DNA of 64,000 bases from Lewinella sp. JB7 (GTDB taxonomy: Bacteria > Bacteroidota > Bacteroidia > Chitinophagales > Saprospiraceae). Positions within the stretch are counted from its first letter, which is position 1, and the number at the start of each line of letters is the position of its first letter. The notes beneath the pieces were generated by a model. The model had not been told where the DNA came from and ran no database searches. It saw only the letters and a program-made list of their open reading frames with translations. Of the stretch, positions 45,798 through 54,888 are shown one piece after another. Both the position numbers and the translations under genes were made by a program. The stretch spans positions 1 through 64,000 of the forward strand of contig NZ_JANCTD010000003.1 of the NCBI RefSeq assembly GCF_024297185.1. The letters run 5' to 3'.

Positions 45798-46777
45798 CCC
45801 GGATCCTAACGCTCCTCATTCTGGCCGCGGTGGCCGGTTCCTGTGCGGCGGACCAACAGACCAGGGTGTTGCGTCTGTCCCACGGACTGGATACCGGCCA
45901 CCCGGTTCACCTCGGCATGGTCCGGATGGCCGAATTGCTGGCGGAAAAATCCGGCGGCGATTTAACCATCTCCATCTACCCGAATCAGCAACTCGGTACC
46001 GAGCGGCAGTCGCTGGAACTGTTGCAGATCGGCAGTCTGTCCATGACGAAAGTATCGGCGGCCGTTCTCGAGAATTTTTCTCCCGAAGCCACCGTACTTT
46101 CTCTGCCCTACCTCTTCCGGAGCCGGGAGCACGTGTACGATTTCGAGGACAGCCCGCTCGGCCGGGAAATACTGATCAGCAGTGAGCCGTTTCGCCTGCG
46201 CGGGCTCGTGTATTTTGATGCCGGCCAGCGGTCTTTCTACACCAAGGATCGTCCGGTCCGCACCCCGGAAGATTTGCGGGGGCAAAAGATTCGGGTGCAG
46301 CAGAGCGCCACGGCCATCGAAATGGTAAAGGCCCTGGGGGGGTCCCCCACCCCGATCTCCTACGGTGAACTCTACACCGCCCTCCAACAGGGGGTCGTGG
46401 ACGGTGCCGAGAACAATCCGCCCAGTTTCTACACCAGTCGCCACTACGAGGTCTGCAAGTACTATACCCTGGACGAGCATACCGCGGTACCCGACGTGCT
46501 CATCATCGGTACCGAAGCCTGGGAACGGCTAGACCCGCAACAGCAAGCTTGGCTGCAGGAGGCTGCCGACGAAGCGGTCGTGTACCAGCGCAAGCTGTGG
46601 CAGGAAGCCGAACAGGAAGCCCTGGATGCCGTAGCGGCGGCCGGGGTTGAGATCATCCGACCGGAGAAAGGACCGTTCATCGAGCAAACGGCGTCGATCC
46701 TGGAAGCGTACCGCGATGACCCCGTGATTTATTCGCTCATCGAGCGCATTATAGCAATGGCCCCCCATGAAGAATAA
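45794..46777 (+). CDS. dctP: TRAP transporter substrate-binding lipoprotein (DctP)
   Basis: A 327-residue binding protein with a lipobox (AVAGSC, cysteine 17), so it is probably tethered to a membrane. Family motifs are clear: LRLSHGLDTGHPVHLGMVRMAELL, the ISIYPNQQLGTERQSLELLQIG stretch, and the ligand-binding arginine region around KIRVQQSATAIEMVKALGGSPTPISYGELYTALQQGVVDGAENNP. The start is a GTG at 45794 overlapping the aldolase stop. The ligand is most likely a hexuronate, as expected from the enzymes upstream. It overlaps dctQ by 11 bases. Confidence 0.93.
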   Translation: MTRILTLLILAAVAGSCAADQQTRVLRLSHGLDTGHPVHLGMVRMAELLAEKSGGDLTISIYPNQQLGTERQSLELLQIGSLSMTKVSAAVLENFSPEATVLSLPYLFRSREHVYDFEDSPLGREILISSEPFRLRGLVYFDAGQRSFYTKDRPVRTPEDLRGQKIRVQQSATAIEMVKALGGSPTPISYGELYTALQQGVVDGAENNPPSFYTSRHYEVCKYYTLDEHTAVPDVLIIGTEAWERLDPQQQAWLQEAADEAVVYQRKLWQEAEQEALDAVAAAGVEIIRPEKGPFIEQTASILEAYRDDPVIYSLIERIIAMAPHEE

Positions 46778-47195
46778 AGTAGACCGCATACTCGGCGGCG
46801 TGCTCGTCCTGATGTTAGTAATCATGACCCTCGACGTGCTGTGGGGCGTATTTACCCGCTACGTTATGTCTAACCAGGCTAGCTGGTCCGAAGAACTGGC
46901 CCGCTTTCTCCTGATCTGGATCGGCATTCTGGGGGCCGCCTACGCCAGCGGGCAACGCATGCACCTTTCCATTGACCTGCTCAAAAACAAGCCGGTCCGC
47001 CTCATCGCCGCCCTCATCATCTTATTCGCCCTGGGGGTCATGGTGGTCGGCGGCACCCGCCTGGTTATGCTGACGGCCGAACTCGGGCAGCGCTCCCCCG
47101 CCCTGGGCGTGCCGATGTCCCTCATCTACGCCGTGGTACCCATCAGTGGACTACTCATCATTTTTTACCGTTTCCCGGACCTTAAATCAAGCTGA
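46767..47195 (+). CDS. dctQ: TRAP transporter small permease (DctQ)
   Basis: A 142-residue protein with four membrane helices and the family signature SWSEELARFLLIWIGILGAAYASGQRMHLSID (read in parts), which pairs with DctM and DctP to import organic acids using a sodium gradient. Its length is normal for the subunit. It overlaps the dctP end by 11 bases and shares one base with the dctM start (TGATG), so all three are translationally coupled. Confidence 0.93.
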   Translation: MKNKVDRILGGVLVLMLVIMTLDVLWGVFTRYVMSNQASWSEELARFLLIWIGILGAAYASGQRMHLSIDLLKNKPVRLIAALIILFALGVMVVGGTRLVMLTAELGQRSPALGVPMSLIYAVVPISGLLIIFYRFPDLKSS

Positions 47196-48481
47196 TGGAA
47201 GTTGCCATACTCGTCCTCACCTTCGTTGTTCTGATTGGCCTGGGCATGCCGATCGCCTGGTGCATCGGTATCAGTGCTACCGTGACCATGCTGGTCAGCA
47301 TCCCTACCCTACCGGCGCTCACCACGGTGGCCCAGCAAACGGCTACTGGGCTCGACAGCTTCGGGCTACTCGCCATTCCCTTCTTCATTCTGGCCGGAGA
47401 GATCATGAATCGCGGGGGCATTGCCCGCCGGCTCATTGCCTTCGCCCGTTCCCTCGTCGGCAGCCTGCCCGGAGGATTGGCGCACGTCAACATCATGGCC
47501 GCCATGCTCTTCGGGGCCATCGCTGGTTCGGCCGCCGCGGCGGCTTCCGCGGTCGGCGGTACGGTCGGAAAAGCCATGACAAAGGAGGGCTACAGTAAGG
47601 AGTTTTCGGCCGCCGTCAATATCACGTCCTCGACGACCGGGCTTATCATTCCACCCAGCAACATCCTCATCGTATACAGTCTGGCCAGCGGCGGCGTCTC
47701 CATTGCCGCCCTCTTCCTGGCGGGTTACCTCCCCGGTCTCCTGGTCGGCGTGCTGCTGATGATCGTTGCCGCCATTATGGCCAAACGCAAGGGATATACA
47801 ACCCGGGGTACCTTCTCGGTCCGGGAAGTGGGTCGCAGCTTCATTAGTGCACTGCCCAGTCTCGCGCTGCTGGTTATCGTGATCGGGGGGATCGTCGTGG
47901 GCGTGTTCACGGCGACCGAAGCCTCCGCGGCGGCGGTCCTGTACTGCCTGTTGCTCTCCTTCGCTTACGGAGAGGTTACCGTGGCTCAACTCCCTCAGGT
48001 GTTCCTGAATGCCGTGGGCACCACCTCCATCGTAATGATCCTGATCGCCACCTCGATCTCCATGTCATGGATCATGGCGTTTGAGAACATTCCCCAGGAC
48101 ATCACCACATTTCTCCTGGCTACGAGCAGCAACCCCATCGTGATCATGATCATCATCAACCTGATCCTGCTTTTCGTGGGGGTATTCATGGACATGACGC
48201 CGGCCGTCCTCATTTTCACCCCGATCTTTCTACCGGTAGCGGTTGAGATCGGAATCGATCCGGTGCACTTCGGCATCATCATGATCCTCAATCTGTGTAT
48301 CGGACTGTGTACGCCCCCAGTCGGTTCCGTACTCTTCATCGGAGTGGGCGTGGCGGGCACCACGATACACAAGGTCGTACGACCGCTGTTACCCTTCTTC
48401 GCAGCCATGTTGATCGCCCTACTGATCGTCACTCTCGTACCGGGGCTGAGCACGTGGCTTCCCGCGCAGTTCGGATTTTAG
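47195..48481 (+). CDS. dctM: TRAP transporter large permease (DctM)
   Basis: A 428-residue ion transporter with 12 or so helices and a typical re-entrant region (GEIMNRGGIARRLIAFARSLVG; MLFGAIAGSAAAAASAVGGTVGKAM; IIPPSNILIVYSLASGG; FVGVFMDMTPAVLIFTPIFLPV; LNLCIGLCTPPVGSVLFIG). These match DctM of the sodium-coupled TRAP family. It is last in the hexuronate operon. After the stop there is only a weak AT-rich hairpin (CGGAAAA-N8-TTTTCCG near 48508-48529), not a convincing terminator. Confidence 0.95.
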   Translation: MEVAILVLTFVVLIGLGMPIAWCIGISATVTMLVSIPTLPALTTVAQQTATGLDSFGLLAIPFFILAGEIMNRGGIARRLIAFARSLVGSLPGGLAHVNIMAAMLFGAIAGSAAAAASAVGGTVGKAMTKEGYSKEFSAAVNITSSTTGLIIPPSNILIVYSLASGGVSIAALFLAGYLPGLLVGVLLMIVAAIMAKRKGYTTRGTFSVREVGRSFISALPSLALLVIVIGGIVVGVFTATEASAAAVLYCLLLSFAYGEVTVAQLPQVFLNAVGTTSIVMILIATSISMSWIMAFENIPQDITTFLLATSSNPIVIMIIINLILLFVGVFMDMTPAVLIFTPIFLPVAVEIGIDPVHFGIIMILNLCIGLCTPPVGSVLFIGVGVAGTTIHKVVRPLLPFFAAMLIALLIVTLVPGLSTWLPAQFGF

Positions 48482-48547
48482 GCAGGGAACGCAGGTGCGG
48501 TGTCTACGGAAAAAAGCGATCTTTTCCGGTACCGCCCTCGGTGTTAA

Positions 48548-49240
48548 TTACCACGGCAGGGGCTCCCCGTCCCGGTAAAACCCGCCGCTCGGGCCGTCGT
48601 CGTCGAGTTCCGCCGCCCATACGATGCTGCGCGCACCTTCCTCTACGTCGCGGGGGGCGTCGGCGCCACCCATGTCGGTCCGGGTCCAGCCCGGACAAAC
48701 GGCATTGACGAGGATCTTGTCCTTACGTACGTCCGCGGCCAGTTTGACGGTCAGCATATTGAGCGCGGCCTTCGTCACGGCGTAGGCCGGCGTACCGGGC
48801 CAGCTCTCCACGAAGGACCCGCTGGCACTGGACACGTTGACGATGCGCCCCCCACCCCCCTTCCGGAGTAATGGATAGAGGGCTTTACTAAGCTTCCACG
48901 GCCCCAGGGCATTGACCTGCCAGGCTTCGTTCACGATGCCGAAGTCGGCCGTCAGTGTCGATTGATGCGTGTCGTAATGGATGCCCGCGTTATTGATCAG
49001 TACGTCGATGGTTCCGAACCGCTCTCGCAGGTACTGTACACACTCGTTTATACTCTGGCTGTCGGCAACGTCTAGTTGGTGAAAACTAACGTCGAGCCCC
49101 CCCTGCTGAAGTAGGCGAGCGGCTTCTTCTCCACTATCCGACCGACTGGTAAGAATCACCCGGTACCCCCGGCCGGCGAGTTGTCGGACGACCTCATGGC
49201 CCAGTCCGCGGTTAGCACCCGTTACTACGGCAATTTTCAT
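48548..49240 (-). CDS. Short-chain dehydrogenase/reductase
   Basis: A 230-residue classical SDR. The NAD(P)-binding TGANRGLG motif is at about 7-14, NNAG at about 85, and the catalytic YAVTK with the upstream serine (SSASG) at about 140-158. The C-terminal GWTRTDMGG is typical, and the arginine after the first glycine motif suggests NADPH. The substrate is unknown. The ATG at 49240 begins the first strand (MKIAVVTG); the frame runs on upstream but overlaps the divergent osmC leader. It diverges from the OsmC gene with 66 bases between starts. Confidence 0.9.
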   Translation of the reverse strand: MKIAVVTGANRGLGHEVVRQLAGRGYRVILTSRSDSGEEAARLLQQGGLDVSFHQLDVADSQSINECVQYLRERFGTIDVLINNAGIHYDTHQSTLTADFGIVNEAWQVNALGPWKLSKALYPLLRKGGGGRIVNVSSASGSFVESWPGTPAYAVTKAALNMLTVKLAADVRKDKILVNAVCPGWTRTDMGGADAPRDVEEGARSIVWAAELDDDGPSGGFYRDGEPLPW

Positions 49241-49306
49241 GACGGCAAGGTAAGCGGTCTGAACAAATCCCGCGCCCGCCCGGTAAGCAACTGTAAAACA
49301 CACTAC

Positions 49307-49717
49307 ATGAAACGTACTGCAATTGCCGTTTGGAAAGGATCCGGAAAAGAAGGCTCCGGCCACCTGAGCACCAAGAGCGGGGTCCTGGAACAAACGCCCT
49401 ATTCCTACAAAAGCCGCTTCGAGGAAGGAAAGGGAACCAACCCGGAAGAGCTCATCGCCGCCGCCCACTCCGGCTGCTTCACCATGGCCCTTACCTTCAA
49501 ACTCGGCGAAGCCGGTTACGAAGCTACCGAGTTACATACCGACTGCTCCGTAGATTTCCAGAACCAGACCATCGTCGAAAGTCACCTCAAGGTGCGTGCC
49601 CGCGTAGACGGCATCGATGAAGACGAATTCGACAAGATCATCACCGACGCCAAGGAAAATTGCCCCATTTCTAAGGTACTCGACACGAACATCACGCTCG
49701 AGTACACCCTGAACTAA
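49307..49717 (+). CDS. OsmC/Ohr-family peroxiredoxin
   Basis: A 136-residue thiol peroxidase of the OsmC type that reduces organic hydroperoxides. The two reactive cysteines are in HSGCFTMAL (about C58) and ENCPISKVL (about C120). The glutamate and arginine partners of the family are present (SRFEEGKGTNPEELIAAAHSGC). Its length is normal. The ATG at 49307 gives the standard MKRTAIAVWKGSGKEG start. A strong terminator follows 35 bases after the stop. Confidence 0.93.
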   Translation: MKRTAIAVWKGSGKEGSGHLSTKSGVLEQTPYSYKSRFEEGKGTNPEELIAAAHSGCFTMALTFKLGEAGYEATELHTDCSVDFQNQTIVESHLKVRARVDGIDEDEFDKIITDAKENCPISKVLDTNITLEYTLN

Positions 49718-49752
49718 GTCCCGGTACCGCGTTACCGACCTAGATGAAGAAG

Positions 49753-49785
49753 AAAGCCCCCCGCCAGTGTTGACGGGGGGCTTTT
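49753..49785 (+). terminator. Rho-independent terminator after the OsmC gene
   Basis: AAAGCCCCCCG (49753-49763) pairs with 49774-49784 to give an 11-bp stem with a ten-base loop, followed by TTTT overlapping the stem end. A second weaker hairpin with a TTTT tail (ATCCC...GGGAT, 49790-49818) comes right after it, suggesting double termination. The first stem is also flanked by A's on its left, so it may work in both directions. Confidence 0.85.
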
Positions 49786-49964
49786 ACATATCCCGGCGTC
49801 CGAAAACGACGGGATTTTAATAACAGTAAAATTTTACAGGCAATAGAAAGAATAATACACGACACTGGCGAGGGCCGCATGGCAGCACGTCGCCTCTAAT
49901 AGAGTTTACACACTTATTCATGTCGGCACCCGCAACGGATGTTCGAAGACCAGTCGGAGACGAA

Positions 49965-50891
49965 CTACAGACCTACCGCCGTCCGGGCCAGGGAATTCAG
50001 TGCTTCCCGGATCGTGGCCAGTTCGGGGGTGTCCGCGGCGATCCCGTGGCGATCGGCCAGGTAGTAAGGATCGTTGTAGGCCACCGTTACGTTGTCGTTG
50101 TCCAGCGCATAGACCAGCATCTTCTGGGGCAGATCGATTCCGATGCTCCGCTCCTCCCGGAGGAGGGGCGTACCCAACTGCGGATTACCGAATACGATGA
50201 GCCGAATAGCGGGAAGCTCCAGGCCCGCTGAAGCCGCATTCGCCTGGTGATCGACCTCCGCGATGATGCTGAGTTGAGCGTTGCCCACGATCGCGGCGCG
50301 CAGATTTGCGTACACACTATCGACCGAGCCACTCACGGTGATGTCCATTACTCCTTCGTTCCGCTCGACGTCATTGTCCGGCGCGTTGACGACATTGTCG
50401 TTACCCACCCCGGCGGCCAGACCCCCGAGAGCGTCCCGCATATCGTCAAGCGTAGCTGCTTCCGCCACCCCGTGACGATTGGCCAGGTACTCGACGGTGT
50501 TGTAGGCCAGTATGACGTCCTCATCATCCGCTTCGTAAACCAGCATTTTCTGTGGCAAATCAAGTCCCGCCTGCGGGTTGATCTGCATGAGCGGAGTACC
50601 CAGGCGGGGGTTGCCGAACAGGACCGTGCGCGTAGGTCGCAGGGAGGAACCCACCGACTGTGCGTTGGCCGCATGATCGACCTGCGCCACCAGGGATACG
50701 GCGGAATTAGCGTTGAGGGTCAGGATTAGTTCGTCGTAGATCGCTGCAAAGTCTCCCCCCTCCGCCTCGACGTAATTGAGGCCCGTGACGTCATTCGGTT
50801 CGTTGTTATTGATCAGATTGGGGAGCTTGTCTTCCCCGCAGGCAAGAAACAAGGGGAGAAGAAGTCCCAGGAGGGGAATACGTGATTTCAT
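49965..50891 (-). CDS. Lipoprotein with two tandem DUF302 domains
   Basis: A 308-residue lipoprotein (lipobox FLAC, cysteine 18) containing two DUF302 domains, at about 33-160 and 185-305. Each half contains the pairs GNPxLGTPLx and IDLPQKMLVYxxDxxxVxxAYN followed by a YLAxRHG strand-turn, so an internal duplication is evident. DUF302 proteins form small alpha/beta dimers of unknown function; a tandem copy would act as a built-in dimer. The ATG at 50891 starts the signal peptide. It lies 57 bases after the strong terminator of the dcw cluster and so should have its own promoter. Confidence 0.85.
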   Translation of the reverse strand: MKSRIPLLGLLLPLFLACGEDKLPNLINNNEPNDVTGLNYVEAEGGDFAAIYDELILTLNANSAVSLVAQVDHAANAQSVGSSLRPTRTVLFGNPRLGTPLMQINPQAGLDLPQKMLVYEADDEDVILAYNTVEYLANRHGVAEAATLDDMRDALGGLAAGVGNDNVVNAPDNDVERNEGVMDITVSGSVDSVYANLRAAIVGNAQLSIIAEVDHQANAASAGLELPAIRLIVFGNPQLGTPLLREERSIGIDLPQKMLVYALDNDNVTVAYNDPYYLADRHGIAADTPELATIREALNSLARTAVGL

Positions 50892-50947
50892 AATGTTGGT
50901 TACTTGGTGTTCTTCTACAAAAGACTCTCCCCAACACATGTTCGGAC

Positions 50948-50988
50948 AAAAAAAATGCGGGCAGCGGGATTGACCCCCCACTACCCGC
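50948..50988 (-). terminator. Strong rho-independent terminator, end of the dcw cluster
   Basis: On the minus strand a 12-bp stem (GCGGGTAGTGGG against CCCGCTGCCCGC, two G-T wobbles) with an eight-base loop is followed by A and eight T's (50948-50955). It lies 94 bases after the ftsZ stop and before the DUF302 gene. Confidence 0.88.
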
Positions 50989-51063
50989 CTCCAAAGCTAA
51001 AATGGTGTGAATTGCTAAGGCTGATGCGTAGAAGCACCAGCTTTAACACGGATATAAAGACTC

Positions 51064-51085
51064 AAAAAAGTTAACTGGTAGTTAA
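51064..51085 (-). terminator. Weak hairpin with T6 overlapping the ftsZ stop
   Basis: TTAACT-ACC-AGTTAA followed by CTTTTTT on the minus strand. The stem is only six A-T-rich pairs and includes the stop codon, so it may be an attenuating element in front of the stronger terminator at 50948-50988. Confidence 0.4.
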
Positions 51086-52548
51086 TCGACGTTGTCGTGC
51101 AGGAAGGAGTTGTTCCGACGCAGGGGCATTTCCTCATCGTCGTTAATACTCCACCGGCTCATTTCATTCTGATCGCTCGGCTTAACGTTGTCCAGCGAGA
51201 TGTTCCGACGCAGGTAGGCGGGCTGGCTCTCCAGTTCGTTCACCACCTTCGGGTTGCTGAGCTTGGGCAGTTCGCTGCGTTGGCGGAGGGCTTCCCGGCG
51301 CTCCCGGTCGCGGAGTTCCATCTCCCGACGCTGGGCTTCCCGCCGGGCATCCTCTTCCTCCTGCATGAAACTCTGGGTAAAGCTGCCGCTGTCGCGACGA
51401 CGGGCCCGCAGGCGCGCCTTGGCCTCCTCCATATCCTCGAACTCTACCGTACGTGAATTGGACTTACCGTAGCCCACCGGATCTTCTTCGCCGGTGATTT
51501 CCTCCAGCGAAGCCCGGCGTTGCTTTTCACGCTTGTCCTCGTCGAGGTGGACGACTTCCCGCTCGGGCGCCACGTTGCGGTTGGCGGCTTTCCGGTTCCC
51601 GAATCCGGTGGCGATGACGGTTACGCTGATGTGCTCGCCCAGGGACTCATCAAAGCAGTTACCCCAGATCAGGTCGGTACCGTAGCCGGCTTCTTCCTGT
51701 ACGAACTCGGTAATCTCGAAGATCTCGTCCATGGTGACCTCCCGGGTACCACTGGTGATGTTGAGGAGGATGTGGTTGGCACCCCGGATGTCGTTGTCTT
51801 CCAGCAGCGGACTGTGCAGGGCCTGGTCGACGGCCACGCGGGCACGGTCGTCTCCTTCGGCCTTAGCGGTTCCCATAATGGCTACGCCGCTGTCGCGCAT
51901 GACCGTATTAACGTCTTCGAAGTCAACGTTCACGTAACCGGCTACCGTGATGATCTCGGCGATACCCTTGGCCGCGGTGGTCAGGATATTATCAGCCTTG
52001 GAGAAGGCCTCGCTGAGGTTCAGGTTGCCGTGGATCTGGCGGAGCTTATCGTTGGAGACCACGATCAGGGTATCCACGTTGTCCTTTAGTTCCTGCAGGC
52101 CCTCCATACCGTTATTGGCACGGCGACGTCCCTCGAAGGTAAAGGGCAGCGTCACGATACCCACGGTAAGGATGTTCATTTCCCGCGCCGTGCGGGCGAT
52201 GATCGGAGCAGCCCCCGTTCCGGTTCCACCGCCCATTCCGGCGGTTACGAAGAGCATGCGGCAATTGTTGTGGAGGTACTTCTTTACTTCCTCCACGCTT
52301 TCTTCGCAGGCAAGCTTACCTACGTTCGGCTTCGAGCCGGCTCCCCGGCCTTCGGTCAGGTTGGGGCCGAGTTGAATCTTGGTGGGCACGGGGCTGAGCT
52401 CCATGGCCTGGTGATCCGTATTGCAAATGGCGAAGTCGACGCCGATGATGCCCTGCTGGTACATATTGTTGACGGCATTGCTCCCGCCTCCGCCGACGCC
52501 GATCACTTTGATGATGGGAGATTCTCCCTGTGGAAAGTCGATAGTCAT
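51082..52548 (-). CDS. ftsZ: Cell division protein FtsZ
   Basis: A 488-residue tubulin-like GTPase that forms the Z ring. The GTP-binding GGGTGTG is at 106-112, the N-terminal GGGGSNAVNNM at about 19-29, and the catalytic synergy loop in GYVNVDFEDVNTVM at about 205. After the globular core (to about 320) comes a charged linker of roughly 150 residues rich in Glu, Arg and Gln, longer than in E. coli, ending in a polar tail (SFLHDNVD). The gene closes the dcw cluster, 127 bases after ftsA; the gap holds no gene. Confidence 0.97.
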   Translation of the reverse strand: MTIDFPQGESPIIKVIGVGGGGSNAVNNMYQQGIIGVDFAICNTDHQAMELSPVPTKIQLGPNLTEGRGAGSKPNVGKLACEESVEEVKKYLHNNCRMLFVTAGMGGGTGTGAAPIIARTAREMNILTVGIVTLPFTFEGRRRANNGMEGLQELKDNVDTLIVVSNDKLRQIHGNLNLSEAFSKADNILTTAAKGIAEIITVAGYVNVDFEDVNTVMRDSGVAIMGTAKAEGDDRARVAVDQALHSPLLEDNDIRGANHILLNITSGTREVTMDEIFEITEFVQEEAGYGTDLIWGNCFDESLGEHISVTVIATGFGNRKAANRNVAPEREVVHLDEDKREKQRRASLEEITGEEDPVGYGKSNSRTVEFEDMEEAKARLRARRRDSGSFTQSFMQEEEDARREAQRREMELRDRERREALRQRSELPKLSNPKVVNELESQPAYLRRNISLDNVKPSDQNEMSRWSINDDEEMPLRRNNSFLHDNVD

Positions 52549-52675
52549 GATTGGTATATTGTATCTCGAACGGCGGTATGCGGTGGATGCTGGTTAGTCG
52601 CTACCGCCCCGAGGAATGATCTGATTTGAGTGATGATGCTGCCGTTGCAGCTTTGGATAGAAACGTGAGGTGGAA

Positions 52676-54004
52676 TTAGAAGTCGCGGTCGGGCTCGGCC
52701 TCGAACCATTCCTTCGTGCGGCGGAAGACGTTGTCGAACCAACTGGGACCGTTGGCCTCTTCCTTAATCTGTTCCTCCAGTTCCACTTCCGTGACGGGTT
52801 CCTCCTTCTTGACGGGAGCGGGCTTGACCCGGCCGGCGTCGATGTCGGCAAATCCCTGCAACAGTAAGCCCACCCCGGTGGCGTAGATGGGGCTGGTCAG
52901 CCGTTCGGTGTATCCGTGGGCCAGGTGCTCGACGGGCGATCCGATTCGGGCACTCAGGCCGGTATGCAGCATGGTGAGCTTGTCGAAGTCGCGCAGCAGG
53001 GCTCCGCCGCCGGTCAGCACGATGCCGCCGATCAACTGGTTGCCGTCGAAGCCGGCCCGGCGGATCTCCCACAGCACGTGGTCGAGGATTTCCTCGGCCC
53101 GGGCCTGGATGATGAGGGCCAGGTTCTTCTCGCTGATCTCCTTGGGTTCGCGGCCGCGGAGTCCCGGGATCACGATCACCCGGTTCTCGTATACCTCACT
53201 GGCCAGGGCACTACCGTAGTTCACCTTGAGCTTCTCCGCGTGCTCTTCCATGACGGTGCAGCCCGCCTTGATGTCCTTCGTGATGACGTGACCGCCGAAG
53301 GGAATGACCGCGGTGTGGCGGATGATTCCCTCCTGAAAAATCGTAATGTCCGTCGTACCTCCTCCGATATCGACCAGCGCTACGCCGGCGTACTTTTCGT
53401 CGTCGTACAGTACGGAGGCCGCGCTGGCGATGGGCTCCAAGGTTACGTTAGCCATCCGCAGCCCCGCCCGCTCCACGCAGCGGTTGATGTTGTTACTGGC
53501 CGTGATCTGACCGGTGATGATGTGAAAATTCGCCTCGAGCTTCGAGCCCGACATACCGATGGGATCGACGATCCCCTGTTCGTTGTCTACGGTGTACTCC
53601 TGGGGAATGACGTGGAGAATTTTGTCTCCCGGAGGCAGTACTAGTTTGTGCATGTCCGCAACCAGCCGATCGATGTCACGCTGTCCGATCTCCGAATGGG
53701 AGTTATCGCGCATGAGCATCCCCCGGTGCTGGAGACTCTTGATGTGCTGGCCGGCGATCCCGACGTGCACCGTCTCGATGGCTTGCCCGCTGGCCTGTTC
53801 GGCCAGTCGGCGCGCCTCGGTGATGGCCCGGACCGTCTTCTCGATGTTGGAGACGACGCCGCGCATGACGCCCTCCGATTCGACCTTCCCGGTACCGAGA
53901 ATTTCCACCCGCCCGTGCTCGTCGCGTCTGCCGACGAGGGCGCAAACTTTGGTGGTGCCGATGTCGAGTGCGGCAATGGTTTGTAATTGAGTGGTATCAG
54001 TCAT
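52676..54004 (-). CDS. ftsA: Cell division protein FtsA
   Basis: A 442-residue actin-fold ATPase that anchors FtsZ to the membrane. Typical text: AALDIGTTKVCALVG at the N-terminus, the ALVDIGGGTTDITIFQEG phosphate loop, KVNYGSAL, and GGIVLTGGGALLRDFDKL. It ends in a charged stretch with an amphipathic-looking helix (NGPSWFDNVFRRTKEWFEAEPD), which fits a membrane-targeting segment. The ATG at 54004 is used; a TTG three codons earlier is also possible. It lies 71 bases after ftsQ. Confidence 0.96.
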   Translation of the reverse strand: MTDTTQLQTIAALDIGTTKVCALVGRRDEHGRVEILGTGKVESEGVMRGVVSNIEKTVRAITEARRLAEQASGQAIETVHVGIAGQHIKSLQHRGMLMRDNSHSEIGQRDIDRLVADMHKLVLPPGDKILHVIPQEYTVDNEQGIVDPIGMSGSKLEANFHIITGQITASNNINRCVERAGLRMANVTLEPIASAASVLYDDEKYAGVALVDIGGGTTDITIFQEGIIRHTAVIPFGGHVITKDIKAGCTVMEEHAEKLKVNYGSALASEVYENRVIVIPGLRGREPKEISEKNLALIIQARAEEILDHVLWEIRRAGFDGNQLIGGIVLTGGGALLRDFDKLTMLHTGLSARIGSPVEHLAHGYTERLTSPIYATGVGLLLQGFADIDAGRVKPAPVKKEEPVTEVELEEQIKEEANGPSWFDNVFRRTKEWFEAEPDRDF

Positions 54005-54075
54005 TATATCCAAAGGTTTAAAAAAGTGAGGGAGCGGCCAGGGTCATTGCCCGCTACCATGAATGTGTGGTATTG

Positions 54076-54888
54076 TCAGACTTTTTTAGCGACTACCTGA
54101 TCGGCGTAGCGTAAGTCAAAGCTCCGGTACTTCCTCCACCCCTCGTAGGGAAGTCCTTCGCGGTAAAATATTTTGAGTCGCTCGAGCCGCGACGGGGTAA
54201 CCTCTTCGTCAAAGCGCCCAAGATAAACGACCTGGTCGCCAATTTTCGGGGCAAGTACTAATTCCCCCGTGGCCGTAACGTTGATCTGTTCGATGAGGGC
54301 CGCCAGGAAGGGATCCTGACGTAGAAATTGGCCGAGTGCCATGAGTTGCGACAGCTGATGTCGTGCATCTTTCCGGTAGTCGTCCGACCAGGCAACCACG
54401 TGGCCCGTTACGACCGGCACGCGCACCGTGTAGTTAGCACTCAGCGGCAGCCGTACGCCTTCCCGGTCCAGGTAGTAATTCTGCCCGTTGTCGGCGATAA
54501 TTCGCAGCAAGGGTACGCGCTGGTCCACCGTGATGTTGAGGACCATATCGGCGTCTACGTAGGCCTCGGCGTCTCCGACGAATGCCTGCTGTTCGAGTAC
54601 GCTCTCCACCCGCTCGATGTCGATGTCGGAAAGCTTGAGCTGGTCGAGGGGCTTGGTAAAACTGGCACTCAGCAGCTCCAGTAATTCTTCCGCCTCCACG
54701 AGATTGGCGTTCTCGGCCAGGGGCACGACGACGGGCCGTACGGCCACGATGTGCGCCGCCTCCCGTTCGGTAATGGCCGAGATCGCCAGTACCGCCACGC
54801 CGAGGGCCACGAAGATCCATCCGTACAGCCGGGTGAGGACGAACACCCCGGCCAGGAAACGGCCGAACATACCGGATTTAGTTGCCAT
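54076..54888 (-). CDS. ftsQ: Cell division protein FtsQ/DivIB
   Basis: A 270-residue bitopic divisome protein. One membrane helix lies at about 20-40 (LYGWIFVALGVAVLAISAI), followed by a periplasmic POTRA-like region (about 65-145; LKLSDIDIERVESVLEQQAFVGDAEAYVDADMVLNITVDQR in parts) and the FtsQ/DivIB domain (about 150-265). It is divergent from proteobacterial FtsQ but stands in the standard place between murC and ftsA. The start at 54888 overlaps the murC stop by 11 bases. Confidence 0.85.
   Translation of the reverse strand: MATKSGMFGRFLAGVFVLTRLYGWIFVALGVAVLAISAITEREAAHIVAVRPVVVPLAENANLVEAEELLELLSASFTKPLDQLKLSDIDIERVESVLEQQAFVGDAEAYVDADMVLNITVDQRVPLLRIIADNGQNYYLDREGVRLPLSANYTVRVPVVTGHVVAWSDDYRKDARHQLSQLMALGQFLRQDPFLAALIEQINVTATGELVLAPKIGDQVVYLGRFDEEVTPSRLERLKIFYREGLPYEGWRKYRSFDLRYADQVVAKKV

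Noticed and set aside
48508-48529. Hairpin after dctM as a terminator
   Set aside because: The stem is short (seven bp) and its T's lie within the stem with no free T tract following; support is too weak to call a terminator.
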